Source: Planctomycetota bacterium
GTDB taxonomy: Bacteria; Planctomycetota; UBA1135; GCA-002686595
Reading direction: 5' to 3'
NCBI GenBank assembly: GCA_022446815.1
Contig: JAKVCD010000002.1
Span: forward strand, 124,001-188,000
DNA: 64,000 bases
Part shown: positions 1 through 7,847 of the stretch, piece by piece
Layout: each line of letters begins with the position of its first letter
Position numbering within the stretch: the first letter of the stretch is position 1
Notes under the pieces: generated by a model
Databases searched by the model: none
What the model was told of the DNA's origin: nothing
What the model saw: the letters and a program-made list of their open reading frames with translations, nothing else
Program-made: the position numbers and the translations under genes

Positions 1-2493
1 GAAATGGAGCGCCGTCGTGCCCTCGCGACCCAGCTCCCCGTGACCGTTGGTTCTAGCTGGGCTGAGGTGGGGAGCAAGAACCTCGCTGGCCGTACACGCT
101 CCTCCTTTATCGGGCCTGGCGAAGATGAGCTGTATGTGGGCTCAGCCTTAGGAGGACTTTGGCGGGGGACTTTGGACGGCGCGGGCTGGGCGCCCCTTGG
201 AGATAACCTCTATGGCGGAGTGTATGAGGTGGTGGTCTTGGATGGAGGGGAGGCGGCACATGACATCTTCATCACCCGAGATGGCGACGACCTCTATAGG
301 AGCGCTGATGATGGCGCGACCTGGGGGGCCGTTGGCGGACTCCCATCAAGCTTGGACGGCCGTGACCTCGTTCTGCTCGGCGACGCCGCGCAGACGGTCT
401 TGGTCTATGGGACTGCTGGCGGTCAGAGCCGCGTCTATGATTCCATTGATGGCGGCTTGAGCTTTCAGCTGCGCTGGGCACTCGCGCCTGAGTGGGACGG
501 AGGACTTTGGGTCCCACGGGCAGGTCCTGGGGCCGGGACTGACGTCTACATGTTGCACCAGCGGAAGATCTATCGCTCTACGAGCGGCGGTGCTGGGTTC
601 TCTGAGGTGGGCACCGTTGCGGGCTCTGGCAACGAAGGGCGCATCACTGGCTCGGAGGCTGGAGCGCCTACCCTTTACGTGAGCTTGCGTCAGAGCGGGT
701 CTTGGAACGTCTTTCGATCTACAAACGCGGGCGTGAGCTTTACGCAGCGCGCCACGAATATCGGTGACTATTGGGACACCTCTTTCTGTGCCTCGATCAC
801 GGACCCCGACTTGCTGCTCTACGGGGGGGTTGAGTGCTGGCGCTCGACGAACGGTGGCAGCAGCTTCAGCCGCGTGAACTCATGGGGCTCGTACTACAGC
901 AACCCTCAGAGCCGCCTGCACGCCGACATCTTCGGCATTGACTGCTATCCGGATCCCGATGCTCCTTTGACAGGTGAGCGCTGGATCATCTCTTGTGATG
1001 GTGGGACATACGAGAGCCGGACGAATATGAGCACGGTGAACAACCTCTCCATGTCCGGCTTAGGTATCTCACAGTACTACTCGACTCTCAGCTCTGCGGT
1101 AGAGCCGACAAGGCTGCTCGCGGGGTCACAAGACCAGGGCTATCAGCGCGGTCAAGTCGTCTCTCAGAGTGGCTCTGGGCCGTCTACGAACATGGTTCAG
1201 CTCATCAGCGGGGACTATGGTCACCTCTGCTCAGGTGATGGTACGCACTCCTGGGTCTTCTCCACCTATCCAGGCTTCGTGCTTGTGCAGCAAGGGGAGG
1301 CGGGCAACACGATCTATCAGGTGAACTTCCCTAGCGGCTCGCAGCACCTCTGGTTGCCTCCTGTGGTGGCAGACCCCACAGACAACGAAGCCTTCTTCTT
1401 CCTAGGTGACAGACTCTGGCGCTACACGCGCTCTGCTGGTCAGAGCTGGAGTCACGTTCAGCACTCCGCGCAGGCCTTCGACTCTGGAAGCTCGGACTAT
1501 CTGACGGCGATGGCGATCGCTCCGTCCGAGTTGAGTCGGATGTACGCCTGTGATGAGGCTGGGCGTGCGTGGGTCTCTACAGATTCTGGGTCCACTTGGA
1601 CTCAAACGAGCTCAAGCCTCCCTGGCGAGCACTACTTCTACGGGAACGCGATCTGCGTCCACCCCACGATCTCACAAGAGGTCTTTATCGGTGGCTCTGG
1701 CTACTCCACAGCAGGAGTGCGTCGAAGCACGGATGGCGGCGCGACCTGGCAGGCAGAGGTCGGTGGCCTCCCCGGGACGCTCGTCTACGACTTGGCCTAC
1801 GCGGAAGACGGCAGCGGAGATGTCTACGCCGCTACAGAGGCTGGCGCCTTTCGCTGGGAGCGGGCGACGGAGACTTGGTCCAACATCATGGGGCTAGAGG
1901 CGCCGATCACTCTTTACTGGTCTGTAGAGGCCGTGCCGGACTCTCCCTTGATGCGCTTCGGTACCTATGGCCGTGGCATCTGGGATTACACGATTGGGAG
2001 CCCTGAACCATCCGGACCAGGCGTCGCGTACTGTTTTGGTGATGAGGGGAGCGCCTGTCCCTGTGGAAACGTGAACGACGGCAGCTTGAACCTCGGGCAG
2101 GCTGGCTGCGCGAACGGGGTCTCTCTAGGGGGCGCAGTTCTGACCGCGTCTGGGACGAACAGCGTGAGCGCGCAAGACCTCAGGCTGGAAGCCTTCGGCC
2201 TCGATCCGAACCAGCCGGGCCTCTACTTCCAAGGCGATAATCAGATCGCTGGCGGTCTGGGGGTCGCCTTCGGTGACGGTCTGCGTTGCGCTGGTGGCGG
2301 AGTCGTGAGGCTTGAGGTTGTGGTTGCCGACAGCTTTGGAGACTCGAGTACGGCGGTCCCTGTCTCGACTCGGGGCGGGGCCTCTGCGGGGGATGTGAGG
2401 CGCTACCAGCTCTGGTACCGAAACCCTGGCACCAGCGCCTGCCTCAGCGGGTTCAACCTCACGAATGGATTTGAGGTCGCCTGGCAGGGCTGA
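1..2493 (+). CDS. Secreted Asp-box (BNR) repeat protein with planctomycete-type C-terminal domain; 5' end missing
   Basis: The reading frame is open to the first base, so the true start and any signal peptide lie upstream of the window. About 660 residues carry recurring Asp-box motifs of the form S-T-D-x-G-x-T-W (for example RSADDGATW, VSTDSGSTW, RRSTDGGATW), typical of sialidase, Ycf48 and sortilin-like beta-propellers. Residues from about 675 form a separate domain that opens with a Cys cluster (YCFGDEGSACPCGN, then GCANG), contains GLRCAGGGVVRL and ends with a YQLWYRNP element before the stop. I recall this tail from many secreted proteins of Planctomycetota, but its function is unknown to me. 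No sialidase catalytic residues are evident. It probably acts as an extracellular or surface binding protein. The downstream gene is convergent, with only three bases between the stops. Confidence 0.8.
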   Translation, partial: EMERRRALATQLPVTVGSSWAEVGSKNLAGRTRSSFIGPGEDELYVGSALGGLWRGTLDGAGWAPLGDNLYGGVYEVVVLDGGEAAHDIFITRDGDDLYRSADDGATWGAVGGLPSSLDGRDLVLLGDAAQTVLVYGTAGGQSRVYDSIDGGLSFQLRWALAPEWDGGLWVPRAGPGAGTDVYMLHQRKIYRSTSGGAGFSEVGTVAGSGNEGRITGSEAGAPTLYVSLRQSGSWNVFRSTNAGVSFTQRATNIGDYWDTSFCASITDPDLLLYGGVECWRSTNGGSSFSRVNSWGSYYSNPQSRLHADIFGIDCYPDPDAPLTGERWIISCDGGTYESRTNMSTVNNLSMSGLGISQYYSTLSSAVEPTRLLAGSQDQGYQRGQVVSQSGSGPSTNMVQLISGDYGHLCSGDGTHSWVFSTYPGFVLVQQGEAGNTIYQVNFPSGSQHLWLPPVVADPTDNEAFFFLGDRLWRYTRSAGQSWSHVQHSAQAFDSGSSDYLTAMAIAPSELSRMYACDEAGRAWVSTDSGSTWTQTSSSLPGEHYFYGNAICVHPTISQEVFIGGSGYSTAGVRRSTDGGATWQAEVGGLPGTLVYDLAYAEDGSGDVYAATEAGAFRWERATETWSNIMGLEAPITLYWSVEAVPDSPLMRFGTYGRGIWDYTIGSPEPSGPGVAYCFGDEGSACPCGNVNDGSLNLGQAGCANGVSLGGAVLTASGTNSVSAQDLRLEAFGLDPNQPGLYFQGDNQIAGGLGVAFGDGLRCAGGGVVRLEVVVADSFGDSSTAVPVSTRGGASAGDVRRYQLWYRNPGTSACLSGFNLTNGFEVAWQG

Positions 2494-2496
2494 GCG

Positions 2497-4068
2497 CTAG
2501 AAGAGGGTGTAGATGAAGGGCGCGACGAGGGGGGATGTCGCAGCTACGAACAGGAGACTGCCGATCGTCAGGAGGATCGTCACGACAGGCATCAAGTACC
2601 AGTGCCCCCTGCGTATGAACGCGACGTGCAGCTCGAGGATCGTGTCGATGCGTGGGCCGATCTTGTAGAGGATGAAGCCGGAGAGCCCGAGGATGAAGGC
2701 GGTCAGGGTCCAGCCTGCTGCGCCGGCTGGCATGAGGTCGAGCAAGGCCGCGCCGCCAATGACGATCGCGAAGATGGCCGCTAGGAGTGCTGCCACCTTG
2801 ATGAGAGAGGGGAGGGGTCGCTCCTCAGCACGGTAGGTGCTTGCGTACATCACCCCAAGCATGAGCGCGAGCCCGAGGTACCAGGGGAGCCACCCGGGGA
2901 GCTCAGAAGGGAGCTCTTGGAGGCTAGGGCGGGTTCGCGCCAGCGGCGCAGAGGCCTCTCCGTCTAGTCTGGGGACACCGCTCGAGAGCTCGTCATAGAG
3001 GACGCCAGCGAGCGCCTCACTCCCTGCGGGGGTGAAGTGCCACTCCTCCTCGAAGTAGAGCTTGGCGCTCTCCTGTGATCTCAAGAGACCGGGTCGGGGG
3101 TCGATCGTGCGGATCTCAAGCTCTTGCGCAGCGCTGAGGATGAAGTCCACCGGTCGGTCAGGAGACCAGGCTTCAGGGTCAATCCCGCTGAAGGAGTTCG
3201 CCTGGAAACGAGCTCTCTCCTCAGGGTCGATCGCGCTCTCAGAGGGGATCGGGCAGACGATGAGCTCTGCGTTGAGCTCGCCGCAGCGCGCCTTGAGGGC
3301 CTTGAGAGCGCCTCTGAATCGGGCCTCTGCGTCAGCCATGAACTCGGGGCGCTCGCGCAGCAGCGGCGCGAACTCTCGCGGGATCATCTCTCCGTCCACC
3401 TCGAAGTGATCTGTGAGGGCGACCCCCTGCGCGAGAGTTTGGAGGTGATTGAGGAAGCGCCCGGTGGCGAGCCGGCGCGATAGGGGCGCCGGGCCTGGGT
3501 CTAAGAGCGCGCGCTCCTCCAGGCTCCCGTCAGGGTTGAAGCGGGGCTTGGGGTAGCGCGTATATCGCTCCTGCCCGCAGTAGTAGATGTCGTTCTCAAA
3601 GGGGAAGAGGATGACCTTATCTGGGGCGAGGGCCGCGCCGTGAGAGAGGAACCAGGCGACCTCTTGATCTGTGGACCAGCCCTCTGTGCCTGCGTTGATG
3701 ACCTGAGCTCGGCGCGACTCTGCCCGCCAAGCCGACTCGAGGAGGTCGACGAAGTGATCGTGGCGGTCGACGGTGTAGCCGAGGACGAAAGAGTCGCCGA
3801 GGCAGAGGACGCGCTGCTCCCCTTGAGGCTTTTGCGGGCTGAGCTCATCATCGCGTAGGCCCAAGGAGCTCGTCTCGATCGTGATGTCGAGCTCTGAGGT
3901 TGAGCGTTCGACGCGGGCGTCAGGACGCTTGGACCAGCCAAGCTCCGCATCGAAGCGCGTGAGGCTGACGGTCGGGCCGAAGCCTAGGAGTCGCAGGCCG
4001 CCCTCAAGCGCGCCGAAGCCGATGGCTAGGCTGACGATGACGGACAGGAGGACGTTGATGACGCGCAC
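2497..4068 (-). CDS. SGNH/GDSL-type membrane-anchored hydrolase or acyltransferase-like protein
   Basis: This 523-residue protein has an N-terminal membrane anchor (residues 1-30), an SGNH domain (about 85-370) and three or so hydrophobic segments after residue 390. The nucleophile block reads CLGDSFVLGYTV and an Asn block reads FENDIYYCG. The terminal His lies in EEWHFTPAGSEAL, where the usual Asp three residues before His is Glu. It follows the carbamoyltransferase with one base between stop and start and is almost certainly co-transcribed. Similar SGNH proteins occur with carbamoyltransferases in glycan-modification clusters, so a role in esterifying or de-esterifying an envelope glycan is plausible but unproven. 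The exact substrate cannot be read from the sequence. Confidence 0.75.
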   Translation of the reverse strand: MRVINVLLSVIVSLAIGFGALEGGLRLLGFGPTVSLTRFDAELGWSKRPDARVERSTSELDITIETSSLGLRDDELSPQKPQGEQRVLCLGDSFVLGYTVDRHDHFVDLLESAWRAESRRAQVINAGTEGWSTDQEVAWFLSHGAALAPDKVILFPFENDIYYCGQERYTRYPKPRFNPDGSLEERALLDPGPAPLSRRLATGRFLNHLQTLAQGVALTDHFEVDGEMIPREFAPLLRERPEFMADAEARFRGALKALKARCGELNAELIVCPIPSESAIDPEERARFQANSFSGIDPEAWSPDRPVDFILSAAQELEIRTIDPRPGLLRSQESAKLYFEEEWHFTPAGSEALAGVLYDELSSGVPRLDGEASAPLARTRPSLQELPSELPGWLPWYLGLALMLGVMYASTYRAEERPLPSLIKVAALLAAIFAIVIGGAALLDLMPAGAAGWTLTAFILGLSGFILYKIGPRIDTILELHVAFIRRGHWYLMPVVTILLTIGSLLFVAATSPLVAPFIYTLF

Positions 4069-4069
4069 C

Positions 4070-5860
4070 TCAGCTCACCATCTCTGTGACGGAGTCTCCC
4101 TCGTGGCGGAGGGTGAAGCGCGTGTCTGCGATCTTCTTCTTCGCGTCTGCGCGGACGATGTAGTTGTTCATGAACAACAGGTCCATGCCCGAGAGGCTGA
4201 AGGTGTTGAAGGCGTGGCTTGGGTCCTCGACGATCGGCTCCCCCTTCAGGTTGAAGGAGGTGTTCATGATGACGGGGACGCCGGTCAACTCTCCGAAGCG
4301 CTCGATGATTCGGTGGTAGCCCGGGTTGGTCTCTTTGTAGACCGTCTGCAGTCTGCCTGAGCCGTCCTCGTGCGTGATGGACGGCAGGACGTCACGCTTC
4401 TCTTCGCGAACAGGGCACACGTAGAGCATGAAGCGTGCCGGGAAGTGGCGCTCGGCGTCAGGGAACTCAAAGAACTCGTCAGCTCGCTCTTCTAAGACAG
4501 AGGGGGCGAAGGGCCTGAAGGCCTCTCGGAACTTGATCTTCTCGTTGAGCTTCTCCTTCATCTCAGGCTTGCGGGGGTCGGCGATGATGGAGCGGCTGCC
4601 GAGGGCGCGCGGTCCCCACTCAAAGCGCCCTCTAAACCAGCCGCAGACCTGGCCGTCAGCGAGCGAGCGCGCCACGAAGTCGTAGAACTCTTCGTCGTCC
4701 TCGATCTTCTCGAAGGTGATGTCGTTCTTCTCGAGGAAGGCCTCGATCTGCTCGTCCGTATAGCTCGAGCCGAGGTAGGCGTGGTCGAGCGCGGGGCCGC
4801 GCGGCTGCTCAAGGAGGTGGTTGTATGCCCAGTAGGCTGCACCGACAGCGCCGCCGTCGTCTCCGGGGGCGGGGTGGATGTATACGTTTTCAAAGGGCCC
4901 GTCACGCAGGATCTTGAAGTTGGCGACCGAGTTCAGCGCCACACCGCCGGCTGTGACCAGGTTCTTCATCCCGGTCTCTTCGTGGAGCTTGGTGACCATC
5001 TTGAGGAGCACCTCTTCAGTCACGCGTTGGATGCTCGCCGCCATGTCGCAGTAGTAGGGGTCGAGGGACTTGTCCTGTAGCTTGGGGTCTCTAGCGGGCC
5101 TGCCGAAGTGCTCCGCGAAGGCCGGGGCGAGGGTCGTGTCGCGCGAGCGGTGGTACGCGAAGTAGCGCATGTCGTGCCACAGGGAGCCGTCCTCTGCCAC
5201 GTCGATGAGCTCGTAGATCTTGTCGGTGTACTTGGGTTCTCCGTAGGGGTGCATCCCCATAAGCTTGTACTCGCCCTCGTTGATCTCGAAGCCGCAGTAG
5301 GCCGTGAAGGCAGAGTAGAGCAGGCCGAGGGAGTGTGGGAAGCGCAGCTCCTTCGTGACCTCGAGCTTGTTACCGCGACCGATGCCCATCGTGGCTGTGC
5401 TCCACTCGCCGGCGCCGTCTACCGTGAGGAAGGCCGCCTCTTCGAAGGGGGAGGTGAAGAAGCTCGAGGCTGCGTGGGAGACATGGTGGTCTGCGAAGAG
5501 CAGCTTGGAGGAGGGGATCCCAAGCTCTCGGACGAGGTGAGACTTGATCCAGAGCTTGTCTGTGACCCACCGCTGCATGGACTCACGGAATACCGCGCTG
5601 GAGCGGGGAAAGGTGGCCATCGCGGAGAGCAGCATCCGCTCGAACTTGATGAAGGGCTTCTCGTAGAAGACGACGTGGTCGACATCGTCAATGCTCAGGC
5701 CACCCTGCTTGAGGACGAAGTCTATGGCGAGGTGCGGGAGGCCAGGGTCGTGCTTTACGCGGCTGAAGCGCTCCTCCTCTGCCGCGGCGACGAGGGCCCC
5801 GTCAGAGACGAGCGCCGCGGAGGAGTCGTGGTAGTAGAAAGAGAGGCCGAGGACGTTCAA
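4070..5860 (-). CDS. Carbamoyltransferase, NodU/CmcH family
   Basis: This 596-residue protein has the two-domain layout of O-carbamoyltransferases such as NodU, CmcH and TobZ. The N-terminal Kae1-like domain begins MNVLGLSFYYHDSSAAL and holds the metal-binding His cluster ADHHVSHAASSFF followed by VDGAGEW. The C-terminal YrdC-like domain contains GWFRGRFEWGPRALGSRSI and FREAFRPFAPSVL. The family makes carbamoyl-adenylate from carbamoyl phosphate and ATP and transfers the carbamoyl group to a hydroxyl of a sugar or other small molecule. It sits between a small membrane protein (7-base gap) and an SGNH membrane protein (1-base gap), so the three genes form a tight operon that may decorate a surface glycan. 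The family is certain; the acceptor is unknown. Confidence 0.93.
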   Translation of the reverse strand: MNVLGLSFYYHDSSAALVSDGALVAAAEEERFSRVKHDPGLPHLAIDFVLKQGGLSIDDVDHVVFYEKPFIKFERMLLSAMATFPRSSAVFRESMQRWVTDKLWIKSHLVRELGIPSSKLLFADHHVSHAASSFFTSPFEEAAFLTVDGAGEWSTATMGIGRGNKLEVTKELRFPHSLGLLYSAFTAYCGFEINEGEYKLMGMHPYGEPKYTDKIYELIDVAEDGSLWHDMRYFAYHRSRDTTLAPAFAEHFGRPARDPKLQDKSLDPYYCDMAASIQRVTEEVLLKMVTKLHEETGMKNLVTAGGVALNSVANFKILRDGPFENVYIHPAPGDDGGAVGAAYWAYNHLLEQPRGPALDHAYLGSSYTDEQIEAFLEKNDITFEKIEDDEEFYDFVARSLADGQVCGWFRGRFEWGPRALGSRSIIADPRKPEMKEKLNEKIKFREAFRPFAPSVLEERADEFFEFPDAERHFPARFMLYVCPVREEKRDVLPSITHEDGSGRLQTVYKETNPGYHRIIERFGELTGVPVIMNTSFNLKGEPIVEDPSHAFNTFSLSGMDLLFMNNYIVRADAKKKIADTRFTLRHEGDSVTEMVS

Positions 5861-5867
5861 GGGATGT

Positions 5868-6077
5868 TCAGTCCTGCCGCTTGGCGGCGTTCAGGCTGGA
5901 GTTCGTGTCCTTCCAGGCTGTCCAATTTCCACTCGGTCGGCGTCGCAGGTGGAGGGGGTCTGCGAAGAGTCGGTAGAGGATCGCGAAGGGGCCTAGGACG
6001 GCGAAGTAGAGGACGGTGAGCAGAGCCCGGGAGAGCATGCTCCCGAAGCGCTCGGTGAACTGAATGAGGGACTGCAT
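5868..6077 (-). CDS. Small membrane protein of the carbamoyltransferase operon
   Basis: This 69-residue protein has one central hydrophobic stretch (LLTVLYFAVLGPFAILYRLF), then a basic DPLHLRRR segment and a C-terminal tail with a Trp and LNAAKRQD. Small proteins of this pattern are recurrent neighbours of NodU-type carbamoyltransferases and SxtJ/DUF5989-type genes, which supports it as a real gene despite its size. It is the first gene of the minus-strand operon, with seven bases before the carbamoyltransferase start. No strong ribosome binding site is visible. A longer overlapping frame (5857-6102) has no recognisable content and is a shadow. A role as membrane anchor or partner of the carbamoyltransferase is inference. 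Confidence 0.7.
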   Translation of the reverse strand: MQSLIQFTERFGSMLSRALLTVLYFAVLGPFAILYRLFADPLHLRRRPSGNWTAWKDTNSSLNAAKRQD

Positions 6078-6153
6078 TGGGGACGTTTCTAGGGTACCTC
6101 ATCGGCCTGACGGGGCCTTTGGGCGTGGTGAATTCGCCTGAGGCGTTCCCTTT

Positions 6154-6174
6154 GGGGGAGGGGGGCCCTCTCCC
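6154..6174 (-). terminator. Possible hairpin terminator after the HtrA gene
   Basis: A short GC-rich inverted repeat (GGGAG paired with CTCCC, with C/G-rich loop) follows the protease stop by five bases. There is no T-run behind it, so it is a weak candidate. Confidence 0.25.
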
Positions 6175-6178
6175 GGGC

Positions 6179-7495
6179 TCAGTCCGTTACGAGGGTGCCT
6201 CTCAGGCGCTCTGTGTCCCTGTAGACGTCGATCTCTAGGGCCGTGCCTGGCTGGAGGGCTTGGATGAGGCTCGCGAAGCTGTCCCGCTCAAAGACCCTCC
6301 AGGCACGTGAGAGGCGTCCCTCGGTGGGCTTCACGCCGTCGACGATATCTCCAGGGGCGAGGCCGATCTGATCAGCTGGTCCGTCAGGGCGGACTCTATT
6401 GATCTGGACATATGGGCGGCGCCCTGCGACGTATCTCTCGACCGTTAGCCCGAGGTCCTCATAGAGCAGGCCGTCCACCCAGTCCCAGCTACGCAAGCTG
6501 AATCCCCGCTCCTTCCTGCCGCGCTTGACGGTGACTTGCACATCTTGGCCAGCCTGGACCTCTAGACGCTGGAAGCGGAAGGAGTTCATGTCTTGAACCT
6601 CTTGTCCGTTGATAGCGATGACGACATCACCGGGCTTGAGGCCAGCCTCTGACGCGGGGCTGTGCGGGCTGACGACGCCGACCTCTGGTGAGTCGTCCAA
6701 GACGCTGAAGCCAAGCCATGCGTTGTATGCGTCAGGCTTCAGGAGCTGCTCTTTTAGCACGAGCATGACCCGGTCTACCGGGATCGCAAAGCCGATGTTC
6801 TCAGCCTGGGAGTTTACGGCTGTGTTGATGCCGATGAGTTCGCCGTTGATGTTCATCAAGGGGCCGCCAGAGTTTCCAAAATTGATGGAGGCGTCCGTCT
6901 GGATGAGGTCGTTGAAGGTGAGCCTTGGGTTGGCGATCTGCACGTTCCGGTGCAGGCCAGAGATGATGCCTGTGGAGACAGTATGGGTGTGTCCGTAGGG
7001 GTTCCCGATCGCCACGACCTTCTCGCCGATCATAAGGTCAGAGCTCGTCCCCATCGGGACCGTGGGGAAGGCCTTTCCCTCAGGGTTGCGGAGCTTCAAG
7101 AGCGCGAGGTCTTCTTCGGGGACAGTAGAGACAACGTCTGCCGTGTACTTCGCCTCGTCTACGCCTGCGGCGAAGCTGACTTGGATTCCTTGGGCGTTTG
7201 AGATCACGTGGTTGTTCGTGACGATGAAGCCCTCCTCGTTGAGCACGAAGCCGGAGCCAGAGCCGCTCGCCTCGCGCCGCATCAAGCGGCCAAAGAAGTC
7301 TCGACTCTCGACGATCTGATCCGTCTCGATGAAGACGACGGCAGGGCTCGCGTGTTTGACGACCATGGACTCCGGGGTGACGCGTCTCGTCACGCGCTCC
7401 TCCGGGGTGAGCCTGCGGAGGACCTCCTCGAGCTCGGGGATAGGGTCTTGCGCGGCTGCGGTGAGCGCCGAGAGGAAGAACAAAGGCTGCATCAT
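6179..7495 (-). CDS. HtrA/DegP-family periplasmic serine protease with PDZ domains
   Basis: The 438-residue protein starts with a short signal peptide (MMQPLFFLSALTAAAQ). It has the trypsin-like HtrA fold with catalytic His96 (VTNNHV), Asp129 (EEDLALLKL) and Ser209 (GNSGGPLMNINGELIGINTA). A first PDZ domain covers about residues 255-330 (SPASEAGLKPGDVVIAINGQEV) and a second PDZ-like unit covers about 345-425 (DGPADQIGLAPGDIVDGV). The length and two PDZ units match DegP/DegQ proteins, which degrade or hold misfolded envelope proteins. A GGAG ribosome binding site lies about eight bases before the first of two adjacent ATGs. The gene stands alone, next to the tRNA-Val gene on the same strand. 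Which HtrA paralogue it is cannot be told. Confidence 0.93.
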   Translation of the reverse strand: MMQPLFFLSALTAAAQDPIPELEEVLRRLTPEERVTRRVTPESMVVKHASPAVVFIETDQIVESRDFFGRLMRREASGSGSGFVLNEEGFIVTNNHVISNAQGIQVSFAAGVDEAKYTADVVSTVPEEDLALLKLRNPEGKAFPTVPMGTSSDLMIGEKVVAIGNPYGHTHTVSTGIISGLHRNVQIANPRLTFNDLIQTDASINFGNSGGPLMNINGELIGINTAVNSQAENIGFAIPVDRVMLVLKEQLLKPDAYNAWLGFSVLDDSPEVGVVSPHSPASEAGLKPGDVVIAINGQEVQDMNSFRFQRLEVQAGQDVQVTVKRGRKERGFSLRSWDWVDGLLYEDLGLTVERYVAGRRPYVQINRVRPDGPADQIGLAPGDIVDGVKPTEGRLSRAWRVFERDSFASLIQALQPGTALEIDVYRDTERLRGTLVTD

Positions 7496-7582
7496 GGGTA
7501 GTCTCCTGGCAGTGTGCTTAGACCTCTACGTGGCAAGGCGGGGAAGGTTTGTGAGGACCGCAAGGTCTCTCGCAGGGCCACG

Positions 7583-7595
7583 CCCCCTATGGGGG
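7583..7595 (-). terminator. Short GC hairpin behind tRNA-Val
   Basis: CCCCC-TAT-GGGGG begins one base beyond the encoded CCA end. A perfect five-pair GC stem there could mark transcript termination or a processing site. There is no T-run, so the call is weak. Confidence 0.3.
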
Positions 7596-7596
7596 A

Positions 7597-7673
7597 TGGT
7601 GGGCGATACTGGACTCGAACCAGTGACCTCCACGTTGTCAACGTGGCGCTCTAACCAACTGAGCTAATCGCCC
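7597..7673 (-). tRNA. tRNA-Val (anticodon GAC)
   Basis: Read on the minus strand, the sequence folds into a full cloverleaf. The acceptor stem is GGGCGAT/ATCGCCC, the D-arm starts TAGCTCAGTTGGTTAGAGC, the anticodon stem is CCACG/CGTGG with loop TTGACAA (anticodon GAC, decoding GTC), and the T-arm contains GGTTCGAGTCC. The discriminator is A and a CCA end is encoded at 7597-7599. The body without CCA is 74 nt. Confidence 0.97.
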
Positions 7674-7680
7674 CCGGGCC

Positions 7681-7718
7681 GAGCGGAGGGGGCTGTTGAG
7701 GCCTCCGAGGCTCCGCTC
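7681..7718 (-). other. Stem-loop in the tRNA-Val 5' leader
   Basis: GAGCGGAG (7681-7688) and CTCCGCTC (7711-7718) form a perfect eight-pair inverted repeat, with the palindrome GAGGCCTC inside the loop. It lies between the candidate promoter and the mature tRNA 5' end, so it would be part of the pre-tRNA leader removed by RNase P. The pairing is directly visible; the function is not known. Confidence 0.4.
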
Positions 7719-7731
7719 TTAAGGGTCGAGG

Positions 7732-7759
7732 ATGATAGGGTCTGGATCCTTGGTAGCAA
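7732..7759 (-). promoter_or_regulatory. Candidate sigma-70-type promoter of tRNA-Val
   Basis: On the minus strand TTGCTA (7754-7759) is followed after 16 bases by TATCAT (7732-7737). These match the consensus hexamers at four and five of six positions. Transcription would start near 7725, about 50 bases before the tRNA. Confidence 0.5.
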
Positions 7760-7802
7760 GGGTTTCTCGGGAGCCTTGGCTCAGCGTATGCTCTGCGCCC
7801 TC

Positions 7803-7823
7803 GCCGCCCGCCTTAAGGGCGGC
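7803..7823 (+). other. Leader hairpin before ald
   Basis: GCCGCCC and GGGCGGC flank a seven-base loop (GCCTTAA) 24 bases before the ald GTG. It could influence ald translation; no T-run makes it an unlikely terminator. Confidence 0.35.
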
Positions 7824-7847
7824 TGGAAACAGCCTAGGAGGCATCAG

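Noticed and set aside
5108..6019. 303-codon plus-strand frame
   Set aside because: It is antisense to the carbamoyltransferase, has Val/Gly/Glu-skewed composition from high GC, and shows no family motif.
7329..7667. Open frame of 112 codons across tRNA-Val
   Set aside because: Its end (MVGDTGLEPVTSTL...) is the well-known false translation of a tRNA gene, and the rest lies antisense to the HtrA gene.
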